The notes below the pieces were generated by a model, which was given only the letters and a program-made list of their open reading frames with translations, did no database searches and was not told where the DNA came from. Shown one piece after another: positions 23,508 to 36,207 of a DNA stretch of 64,000 nucleotides (the first letter of the stretch is position 1; every line of letters starts with the position of its first letter). The translations under genes and the position numbers were made by a program. The stretch lies in assembly GCA_964035545.1 (NCBI GenBank), contig OZ037769.1:10145429-10209428 (forward strand), written 5' to 3'. This DNA is from Bugula neritina (Eukaryota; Bryozoa; Gymnolaemata; Cheilostomatida; Bugulidae).

Positions 23508-25936
23508 ATACTATTAGTATTACATTTACTATTAGTATTACTATTAGTATTACAGCTACTACTACGTCTACTTACTACTATATTAGTATTACTAAGTCTA
23601 ATAGTAATACTAATACTGCTACTGCTAGTGCTACTGCTAGTGCTACTGCTAGTGCTACTGCTAGTGCTACTGCTAGTGCTACTGCTAGTGCTACTGCTAG
23701 TACTACTGCTAGTACTACTGCTAGTACTACTACTAGTTCTTAGAGTTGGTCTTACAGTTACTAGTATAATATTATTAGTAATACTAATACTTATACACTT
23801 ACAGTTATACTTTTATAGTTGAAGTTATACTAATGGTAATACTAATACTAATTGATAGGTATAGGATGAGGATCATGATGATCATACTCATAACATTAAT
23901 TTTAATTTAACTTATAAGAATAAGTCGTACTCATACTCACTAAATACTATCGGTAATTATACTGATGCTCATATTCATACTGTAATACTAATACTCATAG
24001 TGATGGTGATACAGTAACAGTTACAGTTATATTAATAGTAATAATGATGATGGTGAGGATCTGATAGTCATACGCTAACACAGTTACTGATTACACTTAC
24101 ACTTTATAGAGGCTCATGTTGATAGTTATTGTCATAGGGACACTGATACTCATATTGGCATTGCTTTTTTGGAATGACTATCAGTATCACTATGAAATTT
24201 AATTTGGCTCCAAGTCTAACTTTGAGATAAACTCTGAGTGTTAGTACCAGTATCAATAAGTGACTATCAGTATGAGTATGAGTATCGCTATCAAAGTCAG
24301 TATAAGTATTGCAATATGAGTAAAAGTATGACTATGAGTATGATTTCAGTTCAGAGAGATGACCTCCAGATAAACGACCATCAATATATTCTACATAGAC
24401 AACCCCCCCCCCCCCCAACTGGACGACTTTCATTTAGACGACTTTATAATTTGAAAACACTAAAAATTACTAAAAATAAATTTAATGACATTTGATACTA
24501 AGTTGCATTTATTTTGATTTCATGTGAATCTATGTGCACAGGTGTCTAACTGAAGCTATTTATAGGTGTATAACTGAAGCCATATGCATAATATGACTCA
24601 TTAAAACTATTGCTCTAACAGTTTGCTAAAGCCATATCCATAAGATGCCTAATTTTTTTGAAATGATATAATATAATTTTTTAAAACTATTCTTTTACAT
24701 TATATTCGTTCAATTTGAATTTGAATTTGAATATCATCTGCACATATATTTGATAGCAATATTTTGGTAGTCTAACTGGGGGTCATCTATCTGGAATGAC
24801 ACCATGAGTATTATGACTATGACTATAACTATCATCGTGATAATGATAAAGCTAGGCATTGGGTTAGGGTGTTTTAGCTCTAAGTGTAGTGAAACTTATT
24901 AACTGTTATGCTAAGCTTAATGTTTATTTAGCTATAGTACATCTGACAATTATAATAGTTATACTTGCAGTAATATTAAGTTAGACCGCAGAATCCGCTT
25001 GGTCAGTTAGTGGTTCTACAATTTTTGTCTAGCAGTAGATGAGGCAATAGAATGCTTGTGTCTATGCTTGGTAATCGCTTTGATAGTAGCGAACCAACAT
25101 ACAAAGCTGATTTCTCAGATTAAAGATTAGTAATGGAAGTTTATCAACATTTAATTGGTTGGAGCCTCTTTACCTGTTTAAACTTTGATTTCGGTTTGAT
25201 TTCGTCCTAGTCAATCTTTGGCTAAAATTGAATAAATGTGATGAAACTACAATCATTTTGTTGACCTAAAGTTTTGTGGGTATTTTATTATTGCATATGA
25301 TGTAGGCAAATGTACTTCATAGTCCTGGTTCTTGAGTGAGTGTGTGTGTGCAGGTGTGATGAAAATGAAAGTTTAATAATGCATTGGAAAGATTATGGTG
25401 CAACAAGTCTAATCTAAAATTTTACCTCATTCAACAATATCTTAGCTGAACTTCCTGTAGTTGAACTTTTGTTTAACTATGAAACTAATTTATACTTATT
25501 ATTTATATATTTATACACATATAACTCAATCTATTGGCAATTTTTATTTGAAGGGTTCAGCTCCTTCTCAGTACATAACAGAGCTATAACAGCTCATGTC
25601 GTTGCAATAGAAGAAACTAATGTTTCTACCAAAACAAATTTGGTAAAAAAATTAGCTATATTACCACACAGTGAACAGGATCTAACTACTCACATTATTC
25701 ACTACATTTGCTGCTGCTACCAGTATACTTGATATCATCAAAACTACCTCTGAAATGTCATCGGAAATGTTGTGATATTTTATAACTAGTAAATGGCACT
25801 GTACAAGATGAGCTAGGTATCACGTCAAGACACATTAGCAGGGTTATTTACTTGTAGATGAAGCACAGTATCTTCATTGTATCCTAACATCGCCTTCTGT
25901 CAGTATCATCCAAGTCGACAGTGTTACAAGACTGAG
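23508..25936. other. AT-rich intergenic region with simple repeats
   Basis: No gene recognised. It holds a degenerate (TAATAC)n tract, a 12-bp array at about 23617-23735 (units GCTACTGCTAGT), a C13 homopolymer near 24403, and a weak imperfect inverted repeat between about 24394-24430 and 24770-24800 that could be a small MITE. Confidence 0.55.
23617..23735. repeat. 12-bp tandem repeat
   Basis: About nine units of GCTACTGCTAGT, some GCTAGTACTACT. The period is divisible by three, so a Leu/Val-rich open frame runs through it; that frame is not a gene. Confidence 0.85.
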
Positions 25937-28900
25937 ATGTGGGATTTCATTTTCTACCAATGTTCAGTTTTAACCTTCATCTTACTCTACTGGTTTCACA
26001 AACCCAAGGATCAAACCTCATCCCCACCTTCTAATCCAATTAACCAGCAATCTTCATCTGGTGAAAAAGGTAAGTAGCTTACACACATTGTGCTCCAACC
26101 ATACTCCAGTTTACCGTTATATCTTCTTTATTAATCTGTGCTATGAAGCTCAGTGTTGTGAGTCTTATAGCTAATTCAACAATCTAATATAACTTAGGCC
26201 TTTAGCCACAGCTTTATGGTTGTTTCAACTCTAATGTATGACGCTGTTTTCTAACTTTGAGTTCTCAACTATAAACTCAAATGTTGACAGAAGTTTGAGA
26301 CCATCGAATAATCCAACCCAGGATTTAAAGTTCATGAATTTAGCTATAACTATAACAGTGTGACATGCTGATAGCTATCAGCATGTCACACAGTTAAGGT
26401 TATGTACTAGTCCGAAGTGCTGACTTGAATACTTACAAATTTGTGTACTTGTTGACTTGAGTACTGGCTTATCTGTGTACTTGATGTTCCTTGGCTATAA
26501 AATCATTGACTTGGTTTGTGTAAACTATTTGCTTGGTTTCTCCAATTGCTTATGTTTATATATTTACTTTATGCCGTTGAATTTTTTTCCGAGTGTAGGT
26601 CTCAACTAGGTCTATTTTATTCCTAGCTTCTATTGCATATATTTAAATAAATTTGCTAAATCATAATTAGATTTTAAGCATAATTTTTTAATGATTTTTC
26701 AATGAAAGTTCAAAAATTTAAATAATCAGATTTATTTGGAATGTGAGAGCGATTTATTGGCTATGTTATTATTAGACGTTATTGTCATTGTTGCCTATCT
26801 ACATGATGGACATTTCTTATTTTATTTTAAACATGTTTAAAACATACTAGTTTAAAATATCTGAAACTAAAGCTAACCATTAATTTATTGTCTTTTTAGC
26901 TGCTCAATTCATGTAAACAACCACCAGTTTTGCTAAGTTCATGTCAATTTTCAAATGAGCTGTGCAAACTATGTTAAATTGATCAAATAGTTGCAAGTCA
27001 TTCTTCAACTTATGTGCTTGTAAATTTATATCATTGCCGAACTTGACTCTGCTGTGATTTAGTTTTTTTTGAGCTCAGGTCATTACTTAATATGACTTGA
27101 TAAGCTGTAAATATGACTTGAATTACTCTCACTTCTACCTACAGAAATGATTGAACAGTGCATGTTACTAGACAGTAGGGTAGTCTCAAACTCTATCTTT
27201 ATTTGAAGTACCTATTTTCTGAAGCTGTGTTATTAAAGTACATTATGCAATTTAATCTTATTAGGGATCTAATATTATGCACTTAAAGTCAGGGCTATTG
27301 CAATGTTTAATTTTAGTCACATTTATTTTGCCCAGACTATCTTCTTTTATTTGTTCAAAATTCAAGCTCATAATTGTTAATAAAGTAACTAAACTTGTTC
27401 TCACACTATACTATATATAAACTTGTCTGCTTTATTCATGTCTAATAAAGGATTGTGCCCTCCTGTTTTCTCAATGAATTTGATCTTATGTTTTCTTCGT
27501 CATGGCTTCTATCTTAACTACTTGCTAGTTGGTTTATTCTAAGATTCACTCATAGAACCATCAGTAATGTAAATCTACGTAAATAGTCATAATTTTCTTT
27601 AAACAGCCCCTAATTTAAATTTTCGCAACTTATCGTTGCATACAAAGCCTCACATATTTTGTACATTGTGATAACAAGTGTGCTTGTTTTATGGGGGCAT
27701 ACCATTGTGTGAAACTGCATAATAGTAATATGTAGAGTTAGTAAATGAATTGTTTTTAAAAAACAAATGTTATTTTGCTTTTCTGGTAATTCTAAGGTGA
27801 TGTTTGGAAATCAAGAATTAACCTTTTCCCTTATTAGTTATCTTCTTTTTGTAAATGTAAAAACGTAGAGCAGTGCTAATATTAGAGTGGTGCTAACATA
27901 GAATAGTGCTAACATAGAATAGTGCTAACATAGAATAGTGCTAACATAGAATAGTGCTAACATAGGCTCTCTGAAATTAATTGAAAGTTCTTCACATTTT
28001 TATTTTATGACACAGTCACCAACTTCTCCCTCAAATGGTTTCAGTTGTAAGAAAAATAAAGACGTTTTGTTGATATTACTATAGCTAAAGTTTATGTGAT
28101 GAAAAAGTAACATGCTGATAGTGGGTTTTGAACCCCCACAGGATTTTAGATAGGTTCATGTTTTATTCTCTTTATTAAAGCATTTATGTTATTAAGATAG
28201 TTTATTATTGTTATTTATTTATTATTTTATTGTATTTATATAACAGTTGGTCACTAAAGCTTGCACTTAGATCTAATTTGAGTAGTTGGGTTCAAACTAA
28301 ATGTTAATTGAATTGAGTTTAATATTTTTTTGGAAATGCTGATAATCCAAAGCATAGCATAAAAGCAGTTGACCTCAATTACTGTAAACATTTCAATTTG
28401 CAAAACATATTTTACAAATTTGGAAACTTCTGGTGACAGTAAATAGTGTTCAGCCAATTTTGTTTATTTCAGTTATGCTGTATGCAGATAGAATTTATAC
28501 TATGAGTTATAATATATGATGAATTGATTGTTTCAGACCAACTTCTCACATCTAAGTCAGTGGAATCAGCCGAGATCGATGCTAGTCTAAAAACAAAGGC
28601 ACGACAACGTCTAACAAGTTTTCGTCGGAGAAAGGACCTGGTTGAGCATGAAATTATACTTTCCCTGGGGCTGAATCCTGACGAAGAAGGGTTTGAAGCA
28701 TTTTGTGACAAGTTTAGCACTTTTGAATATGTTAGCGAAGCTCTGGTTAAGGCTGGTTTCTGTTCATGTGACATGATAATTGGCATAGATTTCACGGCGA
28801 GCAATGAATGGCAAGGAAAACGTTCTTTCAGCAAAAACAACCTTCATAAAATCAATGGCTCAAAAATATTCAACCCGTACCAGAAAGTTCTGCAGATTGT

Positions 28901-29477
28901 TGGGAAGACCTTGTCATTTTTAAGTAGTGATCATGTGATTCATTGTTATGGGTTCGGTGACGTGGAAACCAAAGACCACTCTGTGTTTTCTCTACAGGAT
29001 AAGACAACTCATTGTACTGATTATAAAGAAATTATAGACGCCTACACTCAAACAGCAAAGCATATTCAGCTAAGCGGTCCTACTAACTTCGCCCCTATGA
29101 TAAACAAGGGGATAGAATATTGTGAGATAACGGGTAAATATCACGTACTCATTATGATAGTGGACGGTCAGGTATCTTCTAAATCTGAGAAACAGACTGT
29201 TGAGGCCATAGTCAGGGCCAGTGACTACCCACTCAGTATTATTGTCATCGGTATAGGTGACGGACCTTTTGGCACTATGTTTGAGTACGATGATGGACTG
29301 CCCAAGAGAAAGTTTGACAATCTGCAGTTTGTTAACTTTCATCGTACAGTTACTAAAAGTAAACACGAAGCTGCTTTTGCTCTACACGCATTAATGGAGT
29401 TGCCTGATCAATACAAGGCAATCCAGCAATTGGGGTATTTACAAAATCACACTGTAGCTGATAAGAAGAGAGTGTAG
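25937..29477 (+). CDS. Copine-type vWA domain protein with N-terminal hydrophobic segment, 2 exons
   Basis: Exons 25937-26069 (AAAG/GTAAGT donor) and 28537-29477 (TTTCAG acceptor) join in phase (split GAC codon) to 357 aa. Residues 4-20 (FIFYQCSVLTFILLYWF) form one hydrophobic helix, which could anchor the protein in a membrane. A basic helical stretch follows (about 63-80). The rest is a copine/RGLG-type von Willebrand A domain: GIDFTASNEW holds the MIDAS D129-x-T-x-S133, PTNFAP gives T227 and IVDGQVSS gives D254. The ending (residues PDQYKAI) is as in copine A domains. Copines usually have two C2 domains before this domain, and RGLG-type ligases have a RING after it; neither is present. The ATG at 25937 is the first in frame after a stop at 25859. 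An upstream exon cannot be excluded. Function is unknown; metal-dependent protein binding is expected from the family. Confidence 0.8.
26358..26391. repeat. Perfect 34-bp palindrome
   Basis: The 17-base half GTGTGACATGCTGATAG is followed at once by its exact reverse complement, with no loop. Confidence 0.95.
27889..27965. repeat. 16-bp tandem repeat
   Basis: About four to five units of TAGTGCTAACATAGAA in the copine-like gene's intron. Confidence 0.85.
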
Positions 29478-30400
29478 GTTGCTAGGATTAATAGTTGTTG
29501 GTTAAAAGACATAGTCGATACAATAATCTAACATTTTAGTAAACAAAATATGTTTTTATATTCATTAGCTTTTAATTAGACTTGATTTTTGTTGGTGAGC
29601 CTCGTGATAGTACGTTAGTTTAGACAAATTTTCTCTGTTCTGTTATACATTCATATATTTCACTCTATATGCACTGTGCAGTATAATTATTACTGTTTGC
29701 AAAAAATATTCCATTTTTCAAATTCTCTGTTACTTATTTAATATGAATTGTTATAAATGTCAGCTGGTACCTGTGCTGTTCGCTTTTTATTATAAACACA
29801 ATCTGTTACATCCATTCCACTAGCTTGTGCTAATTTTTACTTTTCTACAACTCTTCTATTTTCTTATGATGAAACTTATCTAGTTGAGAGTTTATATCAA
29901 ACTAAAAATAATCATGTTAACATTTTCTACTAAAGTTTATAGCAGTTCTATAAGCAATATTGTGATTTAAAATATAATTTGTGCTCCTCTATAAAATTAT
30001 ACTCTAAACAATAAACATAGATGTGTCATTCTCTTGATTGCATGAAATTCAATCTTTTACAACATTTATAATCTGTCATTTTAAAATATGTACATTACAC
30101 AATACAGTATACACTATAATATACTATGTAATGTACATACAAGTATGTAATGTACATGGTATTGAGGCATTTATTGATTTATTGCATATCACAGACATGA
30201 CAACACAGTTGCGAAATTCTGTGTAAATACTGGCTATAATATAAGTAGGCATGAACAAAAATGAAAGAAAAAAATTCAAAATTGTTGGATTATTTAAAAT
30301 AGAAGCTCATTTGAAGTATTTACAAGATGTCGCATGAAGCTATCTTTGCCCCATGCCCCTCTATATTTGATGGTTCAATATCTTCCAGAGGGGCATTGAC
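29478..30400. other. 3' flank of the copine-like gene
   Basis: AT-rich DNA, probably including the 3' UTR; an AATAAA-containing stretch occurs around 30009. An inverted pair ATGTACATTACA / TGTAATGTACAT lies around 30088-30137. No gene seen. Confidence 0.45.
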
Positions 30401-30960
30401 TCAGAAAGTTATATAATTAAAATTGTCATCGTTTATTATATATTTGATGGCAAGTTCTTTAGTGAGTTTCTGAATGTGCAAATCAATGTTTAGATACTCA
30501 ATCCCAAGTTTTGAGCAATCTTTAAACACCTTTTGGATAGCCTTTTTATCACTGGCATAGATACAAGTAAAAAAAATAGGTAGACAATAGGAGATGAGGG
30601 ACATGATGAAACTTTTGAATAACATATTTGCTAGAGGTTGAGAGCTAAAATACACAAAATTCTTCACAATATATGTTCTTCTTGATACTGTTGTAACTAC
30701 TGATTGTACATGCTCATGATATCTTAAATTCTGATCCACTAACACACCAAGTATCTCACTTTTTCAGACAGTACAATGTTAGTTCCATTCAATACGAGAG
30801 TAGGGGTATGAGGTTTAGCACGTTGGGTTGAGAACATCATATTTTTTGGGTCTTATAGATTTAAATCATCACATTGTTTAGAAATTCTGTTAATCTCATC
30901 ACAGTAAAGATTTAGATCAGACTGTTTGCCAATGCAGCCAATAATACTATATTGCATACC
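30401..30960 (-). pseudogene. Non-LTR retrotransposon 3' fragment (RT C-terminal region)
   Basis: The minus-strand frame 30401-30745 reads LLVDQNLRYHEHV..., LFKSFIMSLISYCLPIFF and KAIQKVFKDCSKL, typical of the end of CR1/L2/Jockey-type ORF2 after the RT fingers and palm. Just upstream (about 30760-30900, another frame) is CDEINRISKQCDDLNL then DPKNMMFSTQR, the preceding part of the same protein, so the copy is frameshifted. It may be related to the fragment at 1-235, but the two do not overlap in the protein. Confidence 0.7.
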
Positions 30961-31028
30961 ATGTACATGGTTGGTTTGTTAGAAATTAACCAAATGATGC
31001 AACAATTTGGCAAAAATGTTTTCTTGGA

Positions 31029-31110
31029 GTCTTGACCAGGGGTAGGCAACTTCTATTGCATGAGGGTCACGTTCAGAAGTCAGCCAAAACGAAGGGCCAC
31101 ATCATTGTAC
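31029..31110 (+). mobile_element. Possible hAT-type terminus (remnant)
   Basis: CAGGGGTAGGCAACTTCTAT followed by sequence ending in GGGCCACAT resembles the start of hAT-superfamily elements. I find no matching inverted end or target duplication nearby, so this is a remnant at best. Confidence 0.3.
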
Positions 31111-31318
31111 ACATATTGTTGTAGTTTTCCGTACTACTAGTTTGGGTCCTACTGCGTGCTGGCAATTACTACATATCTACTGTGAGGTTATGTGAAGAAC
31201 CGAACTAGTTGATCTTCTAACAAGATAGCTGTATTGTGAAGCAATTACACAGGATTAAAATAAGCATAAGTATAAAAGAGAAAAACATACAGCAGTCGAA
31301 GCAATTACATACGATAAA

Positions 31319-32002
31319 CCCCCTATTCACACTTACCGTACCGTACGCCGTAACAGCAAATTTTAGCGATTTTTTTTTAACATCCGGGCTAAATCGTACT
31401 CCGGTATACGTTGCGGCGTTGATCAAGCAGTGCTTGATTAAAAAAATCACGGCGGGCTCCTATTGGGTAGAGTTGATCTGGCACTAAAATTTAAAGAACA
31501 TTTTCGCTAGTTTATTTTAATCGCTTATTTTTGATTTAATTTAACCAATTCAAAAGTTTTAAAAGATTAAAAAATTTTTATCCGGCTTGTTTGAATTGAA
31601 CTCAGCTTAAAAATCTAGCTTTCCCTAATCACAAAATCAAGCAAACCAAAAACTTAAAAATGATTTGGACGGCTTAAATATTCATTATTTAAATTAGTTT
31701 GCACAATTATTTTAAAAACGAATATATTTAAAAAGAAGATTCTTTTCATGTAATTGCTTTTATTTAGTAAATAGCATTTATATAACATCTTTTGATAAGA
31801 ATGTTGCGAATAATTTGTAAATAATATTCAAAGGCGTTCAAATCACTGCAGACAAGAGTTGGCTTTATTATGATTGGTCACAGCTCAACGTCATGCATTG
31901 TACTTTTACGGCAATGTGTGAACACCCGTTGACAAAATGCAACAGCGTCGCCATTTTGTTTTTGCTGTTACGGCGTACGATACGGTAAGTGTGAATAGGG
32001 GG
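31319..32002. mobile_element. MITE with about 41-bp terminal inverted repeats
   Basis: The left end CCCCCTATTCACACTTACCG continues for about 41 bases. It is repeated in inverted orientation at 31962-32002 (ending GTAAGTGTGAATAGGGGG) with one visible mismatch. The interior has no transposase frame. The flanks are AAA and TAA, so the target duplication is not clear; a TWA-type target (PIF/Harbinger) is possible but unproven. Confidence 0.75.
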
Positions 32003-32249
32003 TAAGGCCGACTGTGGGCGCCGGAAAGCATTGCTTATAAATGGAGTTGTCGACCCTGATTGGTCGACACAGATTTCTGTAGTATTGTCCGCAGTTGCTG
32101 GCGATGCCGCCTCATTTATTAGCGGGCACGGCATGTAGAGACGGCATGACTTGGAGTTGCTGTTCCTGACCATAATCTATTGCATTATGTTTACCAGAGG
32201 ACACTGGGGGGAGGGGGTATACTTCCACTGACCATTACAATGTTACATT

Positions 32250-33969
32250 CAGGGATGTAGTGGTACCCATACGGTCCCATACGCCGTATGGCCTAGAAGA
32301 AAATAGACTGTTCTAGGCCATACGCCCGTATGGGCATAATATTTTTGAAAGATGATTAGTGCACAGGATAGTTAGGGCATCCTCACTAAGAATATCATAA
32401 ATTTCGCTCACAATCTAGTTTAAGTTCTTGTTATGTTAATGCTATGTGGGTGGCATGCGTGTTGCCTACTTGTGATTGTTTAGCCTTCTCATCTTTACGT
32501 GTTCACTGAAGCGCGAAGTGCTGTGCATTGGTGATTGCTAAGGAAAAATATTTTATTTCAGTGTATAAATCACTAATTTGCAGAAAATCTATGAAGGCTA
32601 TTGAAAGGATCAAAAAATTTGCTATGCATAAATTTCTCAGGTTTCTGACAGTGTTTGTTTTATTCTAATACCATACTTTCCTGCTGAGATATTTGGCAGA
32701 TTTTGAGAAATAAACTTTCAGATAAAATTAGCCAAAATTAGTAGTTTTTTGGCTATAACTTTGCAAAAAGAAATATTGAAAACTTGCAAAAAGCAGGTGC
32801 TCTGTGGAACAGGAAGATCTACAACATAGTTTTTGAATTCTAATTCTAGCACAATTAGGCAGTGACAGCTAGAAGGTTGCCCTTATCTATCTTGTGTGGA
32901 CTTGTATTTTGTCAATAAGCAATGGAATTTTAAAAAACCAACATGAAATCCAGAAATAAAATCAAAATGTCTTCAAGAAACAGTACCAGTTGTGTAGGAG
33001 AGCTTAACGAAAATTTATCACTGAGGTCTACAGGTACTATGTCCACATTTTGCTCAAAAACCTAGCGTTATTGCATGTTAATTATCAATGCAATGAGGTT
33101 TTGCAAACTGTACACCACCATAAGTAACCGTTTATGTTTGATTGTACTAACTAACATCTGGCTTTATATTTAATCATCTTCTAGGTTAACTCATATTAAA
33201 CCTGTCAATTTTTTTCATTTGGGGTATATTTCCTTGATGTGTCTAGTGAAAGTTCAGGGGTTTTGTTTTAAAACCAAGTTAACATACTCTTCTTGGGTGT
33301 GCTTTATTGTGTGTTAGAAGGTGTGTTGGTATCTCCTTATGGATTAGACTAGTACTCCAATAAACTCCAATTAGGTTTTTAACCAATTTCTGCTTGCCAA
33401 TGAGTTATCAATTCAAATTGCTCTTTATAAATTACAAATTCACACATTTTCTGACTTGCAATCTGCTTCTCTTCTGATCTATAATTCTTTTTCTGGGCAC
33501 TTGGCCTATTAGTTATTAATAAAGTAATCAGGTTGCATTTGGAGAGCACTTGTTACCTGCCTCTATCCTTCCATCTTTTTGTGATCTTCAGCAATTTTTC
33601 TGTACAGTTTGGACTTGGTGCATGTCAGAACAAACCTAACTGCAGTTGAGTAAGACTTTACATTTAAAATTACAGTCAACAAGTGTGGGACAATACTGAA
33701 TATTTATATAGTTTGCAGCAATGCTCAGTCGTCATGTAGCTGGTATGGTATGAAAATAATAGTGAGGTGCACATTTCAGCACATATTTTTTCAGAAGAAT
33801 TAGAATTCACAATGGCTTTAAATTGCATAAATTTGCATCAGAAGAGCTCTGAGGGCTTCGGCGGCCGGGGCGCTGCCCCGGACCCCGCGGGGGGGGGGCG
33901 GGGCTGGGCGGCCCCCTGGACCCCTGACCTGAGAGTATGGCCTAGAATATTTTTGCCACTACATCCCTG
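32250..33969. mobile_element. Non-autonomous hAT-type DNA transposon
   Basis: Exact 14-bp terminal inverted repeats CAGGGATGTAGTGG (32250-32263) and its complement (33956-33969) are flanked by a perfect 8-bp duplication GTTACATT (32242-32249 and 33970-33977). The CAG...CTG ends and 8-bp duplication are hallmarks of the hAT superfamily. A subterminal motif TATGGCCTAGAA occurs three times: about 32287 and 33936 direct, and about 32311 inverted to form a hairpin near the left end. The 1.7-kb interior has no transposase frame. A GC-rich block is at 33860-33930. Confidence 0.88.
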
Positions 33970-34562
33970 GTTACATTACATTGTGATGAAGTAACTTTTT
34001 ATCAAACTTATACTGTGCTAGTTACAATGCATCCAACAGTTCTTACTTGTGCATTAAAAGGGCCACCTGTGATGGATTTTAATAGTTGTCGTCACTATGT
34101 TCTGAAAGTTCTAGTTTATATAATAATTACTATAATTGACTTGGCGTAACTTTTTGAATGCTGTTAAGTGTTGTAATTATAGCTAAGCTCTTAGCGTAGT
34201 GAATAGCGTAATGATTGTGAATTACCCTTCCTAGTTTTGTTTGTTATAAAATACTGTAATAACTTTTGTTAAGCTATCTTCCCGCCTATTTTTTCATTTT
34301 TTTTGTAAATAGATCTTTAAGTCAGTCTACCACTCGACCAATGCACATCTAGAAGACAATAAAGAAACTTTTTATTTCCAGATCAAGAAGACTTTTATTA
34401 TCACAATAGTAATAAGGCATGCAGATTGCTTCATCTATTTCATAAATACTCTACAAGTTACTACATGGGGGGCAGCGGTGGGATATAAAATAAACATGCA
34501 AGACAGGCAGCCATTACTAAAGAAGAAGAAGAAAGAAGAAGGACAAAGAAAGAAAAATAGAG

Positions 34563-36207
34563 ATGGGGAGAGAAGGAAGAGAAAAAGAACCTCTCACCAT
34601 GGAGACACTCATTACTGCCCTCCGAGAAGTCAGTGGGGCTGGGCAGGCGCCACCTGGTGACAGGCATCAACTTAGGCCTCCGATTTTCGGAGATGAGGGG
34701 GATGTAGAACAATTCATTAGGGAGTTCGAAGAGGTAGCCAACGTCGCTGGATGGCCGGCCCAGACATGCCTCCTTCAACTCCAGACCTGTTTTACAGATC
34801 AGGCAAAGAGTTACAGCCTCGGTTTTAATGTTGGCCATATCTTTCAGGCCCTCAGGTCCGGTTTCGAGATCACCGCCCGTGCTGCCAAAGATCGCCTAAG
34901 AAGTATACAACAAAACAGGAAGACGTCGCTCCAGGACCGCGCCAATGCTATAGAAGCACTGGCACAAGTGGCCTACAGCGATGTCGATCCGGAAGAACGA
35001 CGAAGCTTGGTATACGAAGTATTCTCCCATACCATCAACAATGCCATGTTACGTTATTACTTGGCGACAAAAATCACCACCATTGGGGAAGCCCTGGCCA
35101 TTGGAGAGGCGTACTACGAAGTAGAGGGATTCCAGGGAGCGCACTTCACGGCCAGCCAGGTAGAGGAGCAACCTGAAGCAACAAAGCCGGTCCACTGAGC
35201 CCTCAGACTGCTGCACCTTCACCCAGCCAACTCACCGTATTGATGGACATGATGAAGGGCTTACAAGCAGAGATAAAGAAGATGCAGCAAGAACAAGCTA
35301 ATAGGCGAGCACCCAGGTCTTGGGGCGAACTTATCGGCTCTTCACATCTCACCTGTTAGAGGAGGGATGTGGCACCATGGGACATGTGCGTAGGCAGTGT
35401 TCTCAAGAAGGAAGGATGTCTTTAAACACCCGAGGCTCACGGCAACTTCCGCCAACCGTGGGCCCCAAGCCAACCTCGTCGGAGTTGCCCGAGGAGGGTG
35501 TGGAAGAGAATGCAGCTTACTCGCAAGAGTTTCCCAAGCTACTTTCACAACCTCAGAAAACCCCCGGTGTCTGTAAGACGAAGAGGGGGCCCGCTGTAAG
35601 AACTCAAGAAGTGTCTCCCTCAAAGACTGACCGCTCCAGGAACACCCAGCCGTACAGAAGCAGCTACTTTCTGCCTGGAAAAATTTCGGGTAAAGCTGCC
35701 ACCTCCCTGCTAGACACCGGGTGCAATACAAACCTGCTGAGTCGGCGTCTCTTTGACACTCTTGGTGCCCGAGAGTGGGCAAGCCTCGAGCGGCATGAGG
35801 GTGCACATGGCACATTGGCGGACGGATCATGTATTCCTTCTTACGGCATCATTACACTACCTGGACGCGTCTGCGATCAGGAAAATCCCCCTCGTACCAG
35901 TCGAGGAGCAGTCCTGGAGCACTTGGCTGATCTGTATGGTGAAGCGTGTGACAACTGTACGAGTAGTACTGAATGCCAAGTACTGGCTCAACTACTTATG
36001 GAGTACGGTGATGGTTTCAGTCGCGAAGACAGGGACATGGGGCTGACCAAGGTTATCTCTCATGAGATACTCCTGGCAGCCGGCACCACCCCTATCAAAC
36101 AGCCAACCCGACATCTAGGCTCGGAGAAGGAGGTAAGCCGGCAGGTGCAGGATCTTCTCAACCGGGACCTGATTGAGCCTGCTCACAAAATGTGGGAAAC
36201 TGTGTAG
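34563..36207 (+). pseudogene. Element E gag and partial pol (broken)
   Basis: Gag runs 34563-35198 (RPPIFGDEGDVEQFIREFEE, then LATKITTIGEALAIGEAYYE) and meets a stop just after SQVEEQPEATKPVH; the same frame resumes beyond (QLTVLMDMMKGLQAEIKKM). The zinc knuckle is degraded, with one cysteine lost (CGTMGHVRRQC). The slippery heptamer TTTAAAC is at 35421-35427. The protease DTGCNTNLLS is intact locally, but the stretch from mid-protease to the pre-RT linker is deleted. Pol ends after EKEVSRQVQDLLNRDLIEPA. No function is possible. Confidence 0.75.
35421..35427 (+). promoter_or_regulatory. Slippery heptamer TTTAAAC (element E)
   Basis: T TTA AAC lies in the gag frame shortly after the zinc-knuckle remnant, at the same place as in C (49639-49645). 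It is the -1 frameshift heptamer used by coronaviruses. Confidence 0.55.

Larger units (their letters stand above)
26070..28536. other. Large intron of the copine-like gene
   Basis: AT-rich intron with no coding region seen. It contains a perfect 34-bp palindrome (26358-26391) and a short 16-bp tandem repeat (27889-27965). Confidence 0.6.
34160..36207 (+). mobile_element. Ty3/gypsy element E, 3'-truncated copy
   Basis: A probable LTR ends at ACTACA (about 34465; its start near 34160 is uncertain, and an AATAAA lies near 34359). It is followed by a primer-binding site TGGGGGGCAGCGGTGGGAT, gag, then fragments of protease and the N-terminal edge of RT. The element stops at about 36183 in EPAHK with no second LTR. 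It is the only copy in this region on the plus strand and is closest to element C in protein. Confidence 0.7.

Noticed and set aside
24394-24804. Possible MITE with about 22-bp imperfect inverted ends (ATAGACAACCCCC... / ...GGGGGTCATCTAT)
   Set aside because: Match is imperfect, crosses a C homopolymer, and no target duplication is seen.
28118-28142. B-box-like GGGTTTTGAACCCCC
   Set aside because: No A box or flanking repeat; probably a chance small palindrome.
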